From: Armigeres subalbatus | Taxonomy: Eukaryota > Arthropoda > Insecta > Diptera > Culicidae | DNA: 64,000 nt | Direction of reading: 5' to 3' | Assembly: GCF_024139115.2 (NCBI RefSeq) | Contig: NC_085141.1 | Coordinates: 217,223,783 to 217,287,782 of the forward strand | Shown: positions 13,050-24,907 of the stretch, piece by piece | How the letters are laid out: each line of letters begins with the position of its first letter | How positions within the stretch are numbered: position 1 is the stretch's first letter | Program-made: the position numbers and the translations under genes | Notes under the pieces: generated by a model | Databases searched by the model: none | Seen by the model: the letters and a program-made list of their open reading frames with translations, nothing else | What the model was told of the DNA's origin: nothing

Positions 13050-13532
13050 CTATCAGGATAAATGCGTTTGCACGGGTTGAGGTAATGGGGGATATGACTC
13101 CTTCTATAAGTAGGCGCTTGCCCAGAATAAGGCATTTGTGGATAAGACCCCTTCTTTAAAAGTAGGCCCTTGTCTGGATTAAGGCAATGGTGGAAGTGAT
13201 CCCTTCTTTAAAAGTAGGCACTTGCTCAGATTAAGGCAATGGTGCATGTGATCCCGTCTTCAAAACTTTAAAAGTAGATGTTTTTTCCTGATTACGTAAT
13301 TATGGATATAATTCCTTCTTTAAAAGTTGGTGTTTACTCAGATAAAGGCAATTCTAAATGATCCCCTCTTTGTAAGTAAGCGTTTGCCCGAATTAAGGCA
13401 ATGTTTGATGTAATAGCTTCTTTAAAAGTAAGCGTTTGTCCAAAATAAGGCAATGCATTACAATGGTGAATGAGATTCCTTTTTTAAGTAGAAACTTGCC
13501 CGTACTAAGGCAATGGTGGATGTCACCCCATC
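13050..13532 (-). repeat. Minisatellite, about 52-bp unit, left flank of foldback
   Basis: About nine copies of a unit like CCTTCTTTAAAAGTAGGCGTTTGCCCGGATTAAGGCAATGGTGGATGTGAT. It is the reverse complement of the array at 6530-7640. The array is interrupted at 13533 and resumes at 17346, which marks the ends of the inserted 3.8-kb element. Confidence 0.7.
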
Positions 13533-13829
13533 TTTAACCGATTCAATACGGATGGGTCATATATGACCCAAGACGAAAATTAGCTGCCAAAAATCAGTTC
13601 TAAGAGATAGAGTCTTGCTTTCTTCAACAAAAATGTTCAAAATTTACTGCTCCACCCAGGAAAAATATTGCACAGGTCAGGTTACGGGCACTACGATGAT
13701 CTAGAGGATCCAAACTATCTTTGAGTTGTAATTTTGATGTTCATGTTAATCAACACCAAACTTTACCATATTCTTGTTAAATAATTGAAATTGAAATGCC
13801 TAATGATAAAATTCTGCGCCTGCTCAGCG

Positions 13830-14223
13830 GTATAACAGATCTTTTTCAATATCTACGATACTCCAAACCGTCCTTGAATTCATATCTTAATATACAAAAC
13901 GATCAACAAGAAGATCTATGATGTCCTCACTATGTTTATGGGTTAGAATAGACCCACAGTACCTCGTAACACCATTACAGACACATTACAGACTTCAATC
14001 GCCATCTACGACTCTCCAAACTGTCCTTGAGTATAGATCTTAATATTAAAATCGATCAACATGGAGATCTTTGATGTCCTTACTAGTTTTATGAGTTGGA
14101 ATAGCTCTGAGGTACCTCGTAACACCATTACAGACACACCACAGAATTCGATCAATATCTACGACACTCTAAACCATCCTTGAGTACAGATCTTGATATT
14201 CAAATCGATCAACATGAAGATCT
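13830..14223 (+). repeat. 155-bp satellite, left part of array
   Basis: About two and a half units, each with CTACGACACTCCAAAC, CCTTGAGTACAGATCTT, ATCGATCAACATGAAGATC and ACACCATTACAGACACA. The last unit is cut at ATCT (14220-14223) by the LTR-like insertion and continues at 16004. Confidence 0.75.
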
Positions 14224-16003
14224 TGTAACGTTCCGTTTCGTTCCGCTAAGCAAACGGCTTAAGCGCCACCTTCCAAATAGAAAGGACCGTTAACTCGTGT
14301 CCGAATTACCCGACATGAAACACCCTCTCAGGGCAGGTTATTATAATTTAATTAGAACCGATGTCGCACTCAGTTACCCAAACGTCTCTGACAATTAAAC
14401 CGAACTAAATTCAAATACAAAAAAAATGGAATAAAGAAAAATAATGCTCGAAAAATTAACCAATGAGGAAATGCTTAGTTACTAAATAGAACCCAAACCA
14501 ATTTTAAAATTAATAATATATTTCGTGACGAAAGAAAAATAATGGAGTAGCCTAACTAAATTAGAAATAAGTTTTATTTTAATTCAATTTTAATTCGAAG
14601 TTAAATCTAGAAACAGCCGTCTAAGACGAATTAAGTACTCTCCATTTAATTCCACCAGTTAATTTTCGTTATCTTTGCAGATACGTATTTCGACCACAAC
14701 TGTGTGGTCGTCTTCAGTGTCTCGTACTTGACTCGACTCGTCAAGTACGAGACACTGAAGACGACCACACAGTCGTGGTCGAAATACGTATCTGCAAAGA
14801 TAACGAAAAATAACTGGTGGAATTAAATGGAGAGTACTTAATTCGCTTTAGACGGTTGAATACATTCCACTAAAAGAGCTTTATATATTTTTCTAGAAAC
14901 AGCTCAAATTTATCGAGTTCAAATCGATTGCCTTAAAAAAATTGATTGAAAAAAATACAAATTAAGGCAGACCTAAGTTCCCTAGGTGACGTCACGTTTT
15001 GATTTATTACGTTCTGATACACTTTTCGGATCCACAGTTATCAACAAATTTTCTGGACCGGTCTAACCTTCTTGGTGGTGACAATCCCTCGACGGATGCG
15101 CGGAGCTATCCGAATGGCCAATCGTGCCTTGCGTTGCTGGCGGGCTATTTGAGCGTCGCTGTCCTGACGATCTCCTGTGGACTGGCGTTACCACGTGACT
15201 CGCGCGTCGGCGTCGTACAAGGGTATATGCGTCCCTTGCCAGTGGAGTGATGAGCTTTTAATGGCTTTGCTCACGCCTCAAGATTTATTGGCCAGCGATC
15301 CGTCACGTTCGTGCACGCCTAATCAAAAGTAGCGACGCAGCCTCACGCCTCTCAGCCTCGGGATCACTCCCAGGTGAACCTGCCGTTGAAGTGATCTTCT
15401 GATCAGCCCCAGATTACGCGCCCATGTTGGTTGGGCTGATTTGGCCTGAATTTGTCAGTATTGTAGTTTAATCACAAATTAGGCACTTATTTCAATAACT
15501 TCAATTTAACTCAACAAATTTGAAACTTCGAGTTTAGTCTGATGATTCACAAAGTTTAGAAAAACTTTAGATTTATTTTTTAAATATCACTCTGATCGTA
15601 ATGATCTATTCACGACCAAGCACTCCACTTTTGTCAGAACACAATCGCGACCGAAAATGGGTTGAACCTATTTTTCACGACGCAATTTCCACCTAAAATG
15701 TAAGACGTCGTACAAACCCGTTTTTTGGTTGGCATTAGCCAAGAATCTCAAATCCACGACCCAATTAATATTAGATAAGTAAGAGTAGCTCGGGTTAATT
15801 CTCTACGAAGCAATACATTTGAATTTATGAAATATTTCATTAGTATTTTCATCTTGCGTAGATGGCGCATCGTAGGTTTCTGTCTTCGCTAGACTTTCAA
15901 ATATTGACAGCCTTTAAGATTTTCATAGCGAATTGCACTATATACTACTACATGAACACTAATCAGGCAGAACAACATAAATAGGGTTCTAAATAACGTT
16001 ACA
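14224..16003. mobile_element. 1780-bp LTR-like insertion (possible solo LTR)
   Basis: It starts TGTAACGTT and ends AACGTTACA, a perfect 9-bp inverted end pair of the TG...CA type. It is flanked by ATCT on both sides (14220-14223, 16004-16007) inside a satellite unit whose uninterrupted neighbours show the empty site. A 4-bp duplication with TG...CA ends is what Ty3/gypsy-type LTRs leave. I find no second copy of the ends inside, and no gag or pol, so a solo LTR is the simplest reading. A long MITE is possible. It contains the palindrome at 14617-14855. Confidence 0.6.
14617..14888. repeat. 239-bp near-perfect palindrome of two X repeats
   Basis: From 14617 to 14855 the sequence is almost its own reverse complement, centred on CTTGACTCGACTCGTCAAG at about 14736. 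Each arm is a copy of the X repeat (7732-7885), joined head to head. The right arm continues to about 14888 with the outer part of X, while the left arm stops at 14617. The arms are more alike than either is to the single copies, suggesting recent formation. Confidence 0.8.
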
Positions 16004-16520
16004 ATCTTTGATGTCCCAATTTGTTTTATGAGTTGGAATAGCTCCACGGGACTTCATTACACCATTACAGACAAACTACAGAATTCGATCAATATCTACG
16101 ACACTCCAAACCATCCTTGAGTACAGATCTTGATATTCAAATCGATCAACGTGAAAATCTTCGACGTCTCAACTGTTTTTATTAAGTTGGAATAGCTCCA
16201 AAGTACCTTATAACACCATTACAGACACACAACATACTTCGCTCGACATCTACGACACTCCAAACTATCCTTGAGTACCGATCTCAATATTAAAATCGAT
16301 CAACATGAAGATCTTCGATGCCCTCACTAGTTTTATGAGTTGAAATAGCTCCACGAGACTTCAAAACACCATTACAGACACACTACAAAATTTGTTCAAT
16401 ATCTACGAAACTCCAAACTGTCCTTGAGTACAGATCTTAATTTTCAAATCGATCAACATGAAGATCTTTGATGTCTTAACTTTTTTTATGAGTTGGAATA
16501 GCTCATTCATGATATCGTAG
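16004..16520 (+). repeat. 155-bp satellite, right part of array
   Basis: Three and a half units of the same satellite, with starts spaced about 154-155 bases (TTCGATC near 16084, TTCGCTC near 16238, TTTGTTC near 16391). It ends at the SINE target site. Confidence 0.75.
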
Positions 16521-16525
16521 ATATT

Positions 16526-16800
16526 GGGTAAGGAGGGTCCGGTAAGACGCGCGGCTACAAAGCAAGACCATGCTGAGGGTGGCTGGGTTCGATTCCCGGT
16601 GCCGGTCTAGGCAATTTTCGGATTGGAAATTGTCTCGACTTCTCTGGGCATGAAAGTATCATCGTGCTATCCTCAATGCAAAAATGGTACCCTGGCTTAG
16701 AAACCTCGCAGTTAATAACTGTGGAAGGGCTTAATGAACACTAAGCTGCGAGGCGGCTCTGTCCCAGTGTGGGGATGTAATGCCAATAAGGAAAAGAAGA
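16526..16800 (+). mobile_element. tRNA-derived SINE (Feilai-like), copy 1
   Basis: A 275-bp unit flanked by AGATATT on both sides (16519-16525, 16801-16807). The head is tRNA-like, with a B-box GGTTCGATTCC and the phrase CAAGACCATGCTGAGGGTGG before it. The body has CTTAGAAACCTCGCAGTTAA and the tail is ATGTAATGCCAATAAG followed by A/G-rich repeats. The promoter boxes would be used by RNA polymerase III, and mobilisation depends on a partner LINE. The name is from general knowledge of Aedes SINEs. Confidence 0.85.
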
Positions 16801-16807
16801 AGATATT

Positions 16808-17150
16808 CTGGGAATGTTATGATTTGTATATACTGGTGTAATGATGTCCCGTGGGGCTTCACCAACTAACACACAAGTTCAGAAACTTATAAATAACTTT
16901 GTTGGTCTTGTAGACCTCCAATATCTGAGCTCAAGAATGCTTTGGAGTATTATAGCTATTCTGGGAATGTTGATTTTTTTTTAATACTGATGTAATGATG
17001 TCCCATGGGGTTTTCTACAACTAACACAGAAGCTCAGGAACCCATCAATCACTCGGTTGGTCTTGAAGACCTCCAAGATCTGAACTCAAGAATAGTTTGG
17101 AGTACCGTTGATGTTCTGGAAGCACTTCGATTTGATGAAAATAGTTTATT
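16808..17150 (-). repeat. Satellite-related units, inverted arm
   Basis: Two units of about 160 bp (CTGGTGTAATGATGTCCCGTGG, GAGCTCAAGAATGCTTTGGAGTA), the reverse complement of the family at 21780-22080 and distantly of 13830-16520. They are the right arm of the 13537-17341 element. Confidence 0.6.
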
Positions 17151-17345
17151 TATGTCTCAAGAATCATTGCCAACTTCATATTAGGATTGAGGCCACGTGA
17201 AACGCTTTGTTGTTTATGTAGATCATCAAGTTCTATACTCAAGATGGGTTTCTTCTTTCTTATGGTTTGCATCCGTTTTTGAAGCAGTATGTCCAAAATT
17301 TATCTTGAAATACGACGAAAAAAAAACCGTATTGAATCGGTTTTA

Positions 17346-17540
17346 AAAGACGATGTTTGCCCGGTTTAACGTAATGGTGGATATGATTCCTTCTTTAAAA
17401 GTTGGCGCTTACCCGGACCCGGACGCTTACACAATGCTGAATATTATCCCCTCTTTGTTTGTAATTTTATTACAGAATTAAGGCAATGGTGGACGTGATC
17501 CCTTCTTCAAAAGTAGGTGTTTGCCCGGATCAACATATTT
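17346..17540 (-). repeat. Minisatellite, right flank of foldback
   Basis: Continuation of the 52-bp array (TTGCCCGGTTTAACGTAATGGTGGATATGATTCC), three to four degenerate copies. After this, 17541-18050 is non-repetitive with no gene seen. Confidence 0.6.
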
Positions 17541-18059
17541 GTACTTATTTAGCTTCTCGAATGACTCGAAAATTGTCGATTTCGACACGTCTCACGTGGG
17601 ACGACCGTGTAATTCACATGAGAGGTATCGACAATTGTCATTTCCTCATACGAGACGTAGAATAAGCATAATTGTCGTAAAGATTGCTGTAGTCAACTCA
17701 AATTTGACCAAAATATCCAGTTCTAGCCCCCTCAAATGAGATCTCTTCTTTGGAAGTTCGTCGAGTTTGTCCGCAATAACTTATTTGTAGATTTAATTTC
17801 TACAATGAAATAAAGTAGTTGTCCAGTATTAGTAAAAATGATTTCCTATCACAGAAAGCAAGCAGTTGCTTGGTATAAGGAAAGAAATGATATTATCCTT
17901 CTGTTACGAGCACGAGTCTCCAAGGCAATGTCATATCAATCTTTGAACTGAATTCTGCGCCTGGATTGAGACAAAAAATGTTATAATACACTCGTAAACA
18001 ATTTGCTTGGTATTAGGGAAATATTATTGATTATATTATTTTTGAATAAATAGTTTCCA

Positions 18060-18205
18060 TGCATTTGGACCATTCTGGCAAATGGGTTTCAGATAAAAAT
18101 CATTCTGCCAAATGGTTTTCTGGAAAATGTTATACAATCAAAATGACAAAAGGTCGAAAAGGACAAAGGTCGAAAGGGACAAAGGGTCGAAAAGTACAAA
18201 ATGTA
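18060..18205 (+). repeat. CATTCTGCCAAATGG units and GACAAAAGGTCGAAA array
   Basis: First about three TTTGGC-type units, then four to five copies of a 15-16 base unit GGACAAAGGGTCGAAA. The second family appears inverted at 19870-20010 and 57690-57810. Confidence 0.6.
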
Positions 18206-18628
18206 GAAAAGCACAACAGGTTGATCAAGAACAAATTGATAACAGTTGGTAATGCATTTAACTTCATCTAGAAGTAATATAGTCAAACTAATCTGATCAA
18301 TCAAAGTTGAAAAAAGAGCAAATTTTCAAAAGAAGGAGTAAATACTATGAAACAAATGAATATCTGGATTTTTTTCCTGTTCGGGTGTGCCACTGCGACC
18401 TGTTATTAGATCTATTGTAGCGTTACCCGTATCCTTAGTGTTTAAGTGCATGTCGAATAACTTCATTACTATTAATAAGCAACGCAGCATCGGTTTCGAT
18501 ACAGTTGTTGTTTTGTTTTCTCAAGAGCACCATGACAAGGTCCCGCTATTTAGACCCTTCACAGAGAGCAATCCCATTCAAGGCGCGCCCTTTATCAATA
18601 GGAAATCAATCCTTTCTTGAGAAAATAG

Positions 18629-18900
18629 AACACCACGGGTTTGGTGGTCATATGGCTACCGCTTCTGTCTCATACGCAGGAGGTCGTGGGTTCAATCCCA
18701 GGCCCGTTCCATTCTCCTACTTTGCATCTTTTCATATATTTCTCATGTTCTAGCAATCGCTAGAACTGGAAATGGGCTTTCATGCCGTTTCTATCTTCTA
18801 TCCCCTATAACTACAACTTGATTAGTTCTAGCAGGTAACTGTTAGAATTCGAAATGAGCGAAAAAGCTCGTTTCGGCATCCAATTTAGATTACTACACCA
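18629..18900 (+). mobile_element. Second tRNA-like SINE type
   Basis: A tRNA-like head with TATGGCTACCGCTTCTGTC, a B-box GGTTCAATCCC and CCCGTTCC after it. It is followed by a body with TCTAGCAATCGCTAGAACTGG and GGGCTTTCATGCCGTTTCTA. It differs from the Feilai-like copies. I could not fix the 3' end or a target duplication. Mature tRNA is excluded because no acceptor-stem pairing flanks the B-box arm at the right distance. Confidence 0.5.
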
Positions 18901-19820
18901 CCCCTTCGTTACTATCACATTGGCAACCCGTTAACCAAGACGAACCTCTGCGAACCAAACCTAACCCCCAGATTCCAATAAAATTCCACAGGAACTCGTG
19001 GCGAGTGCAGAGGTGTTCTCGGCTTGCAGTGGGCGAGTGACTGCATCATCAATTCCTTCCCATCCCCGATGACCGTGAGGACGTGGCCAGCGCCGTTATC
19101 GACCTTCCAAAATACTAGAGCTCTCGGACTGTGCACATTGAGGTTGGAGTGCAATTCTCATGCTTCCATCCATTGGTTCCCTGAGCAATTGCGATTGTTC
19201 TGGTCGCTCATGCTCAAAACAGAACAGTGATACTGTTTTTGGCCATGCATCGGAGCCCTAGCCACATCCTTGTCTTGCTTCTAGAATATCACCAGTAAAA
19301 CAATGAAACCCGGGATTTAGCTCTGTCTTCAAGACCATTTCAAGCAAGAGTTCGTTGTTCAGTTGTTCAGTAATAAGAACTTCCATGTGTTCCTCTCACT
19401 ACCATTGTTCACCAGTTCAAGAAGAGTTAGTACGTATTTAAACCCCTAACTCGATTTTTCCAGCAGTCAGTTCAGCCTAAGACGGGTACCGAGGTTTTTT
19501 AACTAATTGCTTGAAAAGTTGTTTCCGCTGCATACAGTCTAGCCTCAAACAAGAGGAATTCGAGTCTTTCAACTGTCTGCAAGGTAACATTAATTATGTT
19601 TTATTTCTAAGACTGCTGTTGGTAGCGGGGACTAAATACGAAGAATCCTTAATTACCACAACTTATTGCCTCAACTAGAAAAATGGATTAAGCTAGGGCT
19701 CTGTTTGGTAGATCTTACACCGCAACGCACTAAGTGTGTCAAAGTGATCTACCGTGTTACGGGAAAATATAATAAATAATATCTAAATAGTTCTTTAAGA
19801 GATGAAAAAGATTGTTGATT
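18900..19820. other. No recognisable gene or repeat
   Basis: Slightly GC-richer sequence (about 18900-19260) with short open frames on both strands but no recognisable domain. The rest is AT-rich. Confidence 0.4.
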
Positions 19821-19869
19821 TAAAAACTTGAATTTATGCGAGATTGATTATCTCCGTTTTAGTTTCTTG

Positions 19870-20010
19870 TTTATTTCTACCTTTTGTTCTTCTCGACCTT
19901 TTGTCTCTTTTGACCTTTTGTTCCGTTCGATGTTTTGTCCTTTCGATCTTTTGTCCTTCTCGACCATTTGTCCCTACGACACTTTGTCTGTCGACATTTT
20001 GTTCCTAACC
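19870..20010 (-). repeat. Array of CCTTTTGTCCTTTCGA units
   Basis: Nine or so copies of a 16-base unit (CGACCTTTTGTCxxTT), reverse complement of the array at 18137-18205. The frame across it is a repeat artefact. Confidence 0.65.
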
Positions 20011-20097
20011 CCTTCATGCTAGATCTATATAAAATTAATGGTGAGTCGGTTTTTGAAATTCTATGACAAAGTTTAGCATCATCTGAAAATTTCATAA

Positions 20098-20460
20098 GAA
20101 GAAAAAATCCGGTCCTCCCATTTTTGCAATTCTCGTATACTAAGTATGCGTAATGGCTATATGACCGCTCCAAAACCAAACTTATAATAGAAGGCTCGGA
20201 TACCCATAGTGTTATATATCAATCGACTCAGCTTGACGAATTGAGGTGATGTCTGTATGTGTGTGTGTACAAAAATGTGAGCCACACTTTTTGGTACTTA
20301 GCATTATCCGATTTGCTCGCAACAAGTTGCAATTGCGTATTTCGGATTGGCCCGATTGGTCATTGGGTTCCAAAGCTATTAAAAAACATTGTTTTTTGCC
20401 CAGGGTGCCCCCTTGGAAAAAATATTTCAAAAACGAAAAAAAAAAATTTCAAAGATTGCA
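20098..20460 (+). mobile_element. Dispersed repeat D, uninterrupted copy
   Basis: It contains TTCTCGTATACTAAGTATGCG, GGCTATATGACCGCTCC, CGACTCAGCTTGACGAATTGAGG and a TG-rich tract. The same order is found at 47650-47993 continuing at 54257-54369, where it is split by a SINE, a BEL element and an R1-type LINE. This copy is therefore the empty-site reference for those insertions. It is probably the 3' portion of a retroelement, but no coding domain is recognised. Confidence 0.7.
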
Positions 20461-20639
20461 GCGATGCATTCAAGTGCCCGCAAATGGATATGAATTGATA
20501 TTAAATGTAAAATATATCCCCCAAAAGTTCTATTTCACCCTCTCTTATGTGTTTTTTTTTATTTTTCTGAATGCGCGAGAAAGGCTAGGTGGATTGATCT
20601 GGGTTTTTTAAATGACATCTGATCTCGGCGGCCTTTGGC

Positions 20640-21770
20640 ATCAAACAAAAATTTCAAATTTTCAATTGGTAAAATGTCAATGGGTATCAATGTAAACCAT
20701 GTTCGATTGAGCCTATGTTTGGCTTAGGACCACATTTTGGACAAATAGTACGTTTGTGCACCCTAGTCTCCATAATTCAGGGAATTGAGTCTTCCAGTTT
20801 CTTCAGCATCGGGCGGCAGACTTCGTTAGAAGAGTGATGGACCTAGCTGGTGAGGGATAATATTCTAAGGCGATATAGAGCAGTGCAATGTAAAATGTAA
20901 AATGCAGTGTAAAAATCTGACAAATCTATGGACTTCATATTTTGCAACAAGTTCTACTTTGCTGAAAAAATTATCACAAATGACATGCAATGCAAAGAGG
21001 AATGAGGAAATATTGTTGTATATGAAAGTTTACCATTTCGTAATTCAATTTTCAAATTTTCTAGGGTGCCACAAGTGGGTCTGGGAAGAACCAGCAAACC
21101 CACACTCCCCCCCTTATTTGTACGTCAATGACTATGTTATAAGGAGCACCTTTACCATCGGGGATAAAATGGATTGGATCGGAACACAACACGATTCACA
21201 GGCTGGGAAAAATTGTAAACCAATATCGCTTTGTCAAGAAGAAGTTTCTTCAGCTCGACCATATAACCAAGGTCAAAATTGAACCCAATTGAACTCCGCT
21301 TCAAGCGGAGCATCGACGAGGACTGCAGATATTCAGGAAGGTGGAAGCGTAGAAGATCAATGGATCACCAGAACCTCTTCAACGTCACCAGCAAGAGGAG
21401 CGAAGAAAAGCCAAAGCCGCTTTAGAGCGAATAAAATCAGAAGATCCAGAGCTAAGACGTGCTAAGACGTCAACGATACTCGGCTCTGGAAGACTCGTTA
21501 GATAAACGTACAACTCGTGCTGAAAAAATCATCTTTTTGGAACTAGTTGCACAAACTTCTATTCTTACACAAATTATTAAAAATTTATCTGAAAACCTTT
21601 GTTCACTCGGAACACATCCCCCGTGTAAAAAAAATCGACGTATATTAATATTATCTAAAACTTTCTAGAACATGCCAAAAATGTAGAAAAGGAAATTTCA
21701 ACATAAATTGTAGACATAAGACGGTTAATTTTTTAAAAATGGGTGTAAACCTTAAAAATGTAGAAATATG
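20640..21770. other. No supported gene
   Basis: A fragment at 20640-20770 ends TGCACCCTAGTC and resembles the GGGTGC MITE type. The 126-codon plus-strand frame at 20902-21282 has no recognisable domain and is probably chance. Confidence 0.35.
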
Positions 21771-21779
21771 GGGATTTTT

Positions 21780-22365
21780 TTTAGATCTTCTAGGTTTTCC
21801 AAACTTTGCTTGAGTTCAGATCTGGATGATCTACATAAACAACAAAGCGTTTTATGGAGCCTCAATAAAAATGTTCGAAGTTGGAAATGCTACTTGAGAC
21901 ATAAGCAAACTATTGTTATCAAATCCACAGCGTTACCAGAACATCAACGGTACTCCAAACTATTCTTGAGTTCAGATCTTGGAGGTCTACAAGATCAACA
22001 GAGTGATTCATAGGCTCCCGAGCTGGTGAATTAGTTGGAGAAGCCCTATAGGAGCTTGTATGCAGATGTTGAGAACATTATTTTGAGCTTTTTAGCGGAA
22101 TGTCTTCACTTGTCATAATACGAGTGTGTACCATCCCTTTTAATTCCACCACTTGATTGTGCCTTGACAGATACGTATTTCGACCTCAACAGTAAGGTCG
22201 TCTTCAGTGTCTCGTACTTGACTCGACTAAGTCGAGTAATGAAGTTCTGTGTAGCTATTCCAACTCATAAAAATAGTGGGGACATCGAAGATGTTCATGT
22301 TGATCGATTTGAATGTTAAGATCCATACTCAAGGACAGTTTTGGAGTGTCGTAGATGTCCAACAA
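21780..22365. repeat. Second satellite foldback with an X repeat in the middle
   Basis: Satellite-related units in plus orientation (21780-22080, with CGGTACTCCAAACTATTCTTGAG), then an inverted X repeat (22070-22237), then a satellite unit in minus orientation (22240-22365, with AAGGACAGTTTTGGAGTGTCG). The layout repeats that of 13537-17341 at smaller scale, suggesting the same family. Confidence 0.6.
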
Positions 22366-22379
22366 ACAGAGCCGTAGCG

Positions 22380-24840
22380 TAGACTCTCAGCGCCCTTGGC
22401 GAACTCGTTATTGGGCGCCGCTTACTTTAGCCTCTATAACCTGCATATGTTCCAATAGATATGAAGTAAGGATTATTAAAAATGCCAGAACGTTTCTAAA
22501 AATTCCTTTCCCAGAAATTTGAAAGATTTTATGAAAAAAAAAAACAAACTTCCTTGTTGTCAATTCAAGCACTAGTGGATTTAGCTAGGCCAATGAAATT
22601 CATCTCTCAAGATTGCCGGTTAGTGGTTAGATCACTATCGCACGTAATTGCATCAAGAAGAGCCCTGCTTTGGCCTTCAGAATCGCCATTAGACCTTGGT
22701 CGGCGGTTTAAAAGAACATGGACATTAAATTAAATTCAACTTTGGAGAGAATTGGTAGAAGGTATAGGAATAGCGATTGGACCAAGACGTGTTAAGAAAA
22801 AAACTAACTCCGGACCAATTCGGATCAAGATATACCAATTCCTGGAGTGGGTCTATCGATAGAGTAGAAGCATAAGTACTATAATGCTAACGGCGCTGTT
22901 AGCATTAAACCTATTTTTCCGATATAGGTTTGAATAGGCTAAACAGGTACGACCGTTAATTGTGTGTCATGTTGTAGTGAATGTTTTGTTTTGTCAACTA
23001 CATTAGTTTGGCAGGTTTTGGCTACCAGGCCGTGGCTCACGCGATTTGGAGCGACATTAGCAATCTTATACTTTTGCATAAACTATCGGTAGTTTGGTAT
23101 TGGGATTGGTTGACGTGGTTAGGTCAACAAATTTCAACATGGAAATAGATCATCTGCCATCATTAATGAAATCACTCAATGCAGATTCTCGTATTCAGCA
23201 TGTCTTTAGATAAGTGTCACCTTCAATGATTTACCAGATCATATAGACTTAAAATAAAAATAAAAAAAACAAATTAAAAATATCATCGAATTTTCAACGG
23301 CTTTGCTTGCTTTTTCACCATCATATATGTGTCTTGTGTCCTTTACAGTCTTCCCACGAACATGTGTGATGTTCAACACAAGTACATTTTCACCAACTCG
23401 TGTTGAACGCAGCACGTGAATTATTGACGTACTCGAGTACAACGGGATACCCAGTACCTGCCTAAACAAACTTGTACTTAAGTACAAAACACATGTACAA
23501 ACTTGCTTTCAGTTCCGAGCGATCCGAGAGTCGATAGAGTAAGAGACAAAGAGAAAGAACAAAATGGAATTCGGAAACTATACACGCTGAAATGAAGATG
23601 CGCAGTGATGGGTGGATCTGAAAGGTTTTTTTTGCGAATAATTTTCTAATGATGCAGAACTTTTTCATGACGTTAATGACATGGGTTTTCAACGTTAATG
23701 ATATAGGTTTTCAACATCACGTAAGAATAATTAAGAGTACAGAAGATGTTAATAAATTTGACTTCGATTCACATGCCACTATACAACTTTAGTTGAGCGT
23801 GTACATTCCACAGAGAAGGAATAGAAAGCACATAATAATTATAATTATAGATCAGCGGAACAATTTCTCGACTCTCCGTTAATGTTTTCGTAATAAAACC
23901 AAATTGTGTATTGTTCATCGGGAGAAAGCATTTCGCATTGCGCTATGGAGCCGCTCATAAATTACGTAACATAAAGTTGGGCTAATGCAGACCCTCCTTT
24001 ATAGCACATTGTGTATGGGCAATTTAATTTTTTTGTCTGGATCATAACGCTTGAGGCTATCCCCTTCATCCCCCTATAGCGTCACGTAAATCATGAACAC
24101 TCCTCGTGGATGCACCGCATGACCGCATTGCATTGTCAAAAACCGGCATCGTGTTGGAAACTACCATTTATAACATATTACGTAATAGCCTTCACAGACT
24201 ACCATCTCTATGACTTAATAAAAAGTATAGGTTGATATCAAAGATCACACGCCTCATTTTCTTTTAAAATTATATCAAATGACTATATTCGTAATCTGTA
24301 CAGGCTACAACCAAGGAAGGGATCTTACGCTCCACATAAATAAAAAAATATTTGTATGGGAAAAATCTTACATGGGGGGAGGGGATATCCAAAACCCGAA
24401 AAATTTGCTTACGTTATTAGTGTACGGCCCCGAATGTAGAAAATGCAACAAAATAGGACAACATGATTGTTTTCTGTGCATCTAGTGAAGTGACCGGCTT
24501 CTGATGGTGTTTTCGGTCAAGAATTTATTGGTTTTCAATATGGTGACATAAAAATAGTCATCTGTTTTGCTTTTGAAATATACAAATAATCGCAGTTTGA
24601 TGAGTTCGCAATAAATACCGTATTTAGGAAGGGGGCATATTCAAGGCATGAATTTACTCAAAGCGGAGAGAGCATAACATTTGAAATATATAAACCTAAT
24701 TTTTGCATGAACACTTCACTGAGCGTTCTAAAGTACCAAACCTCATGAAAATATTGAGAACCCAAATTTTCTCATATCCGCACATCTATGATTTTGTTTA
24801 CTGTCCACATTTGTTTTGTTCGAGAAGCTTCTGGAATTAT
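22380..24840. other. Intronic sequence with a decayed MITE-like stretch
   Basis: No gene is recognised. At 23948-24105, CCGCTCATAAATTACGTAACA and GCGTCACGTAAATCATGAACACTCC form weak inverted ends of about 150 bp, similar in style to the 5809-5977 element but more decayed. At 23470-23480 there is a small GTACTTAAGTAC palindrome. Confidence 0.35.
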
Positions 24841-24880
24841 ATTCAGCGGCAAAATTTTACAGCAGGTTTATACATGGTAC

Positions 24881-24907
24881 TGTACAGATGTACAGTACAT
24901 CTGTACA
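24881..24907. repeat. 27-bp near-perfect palindrome of GTAC motifs
   Basis: TGTACAGATGTAC and its reverse complement meet with a single mismatched centre base. The flanking 100 bases are also rich in GTACAA and GTACAAG phrases. It may be a MITE remnant or a protein-binding site. Confidence 0.6.

Larger units (their letters stand above)
13537..17341. mobile_element. Foldback-like element with satellite arms
   Basis: The left end is ACCGATTCAATACGG and the right end is its exact complement, with TTTA on both sides (13533-13536 and 17342-17345). The flanks are two halves of one minisatellite, which supports insertion. Inside, satellite units of about 155 bp run in plus orientation on the left (13830-16520, interrupted) and related units run inverted on the right (16808-17150). 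No transposase is visible. Later insertions inside it are an LTR-like unit (14224-16003) and a SINE (16526-16800). Without them the element would be near 1.75 kb. Confidence 0.6.
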
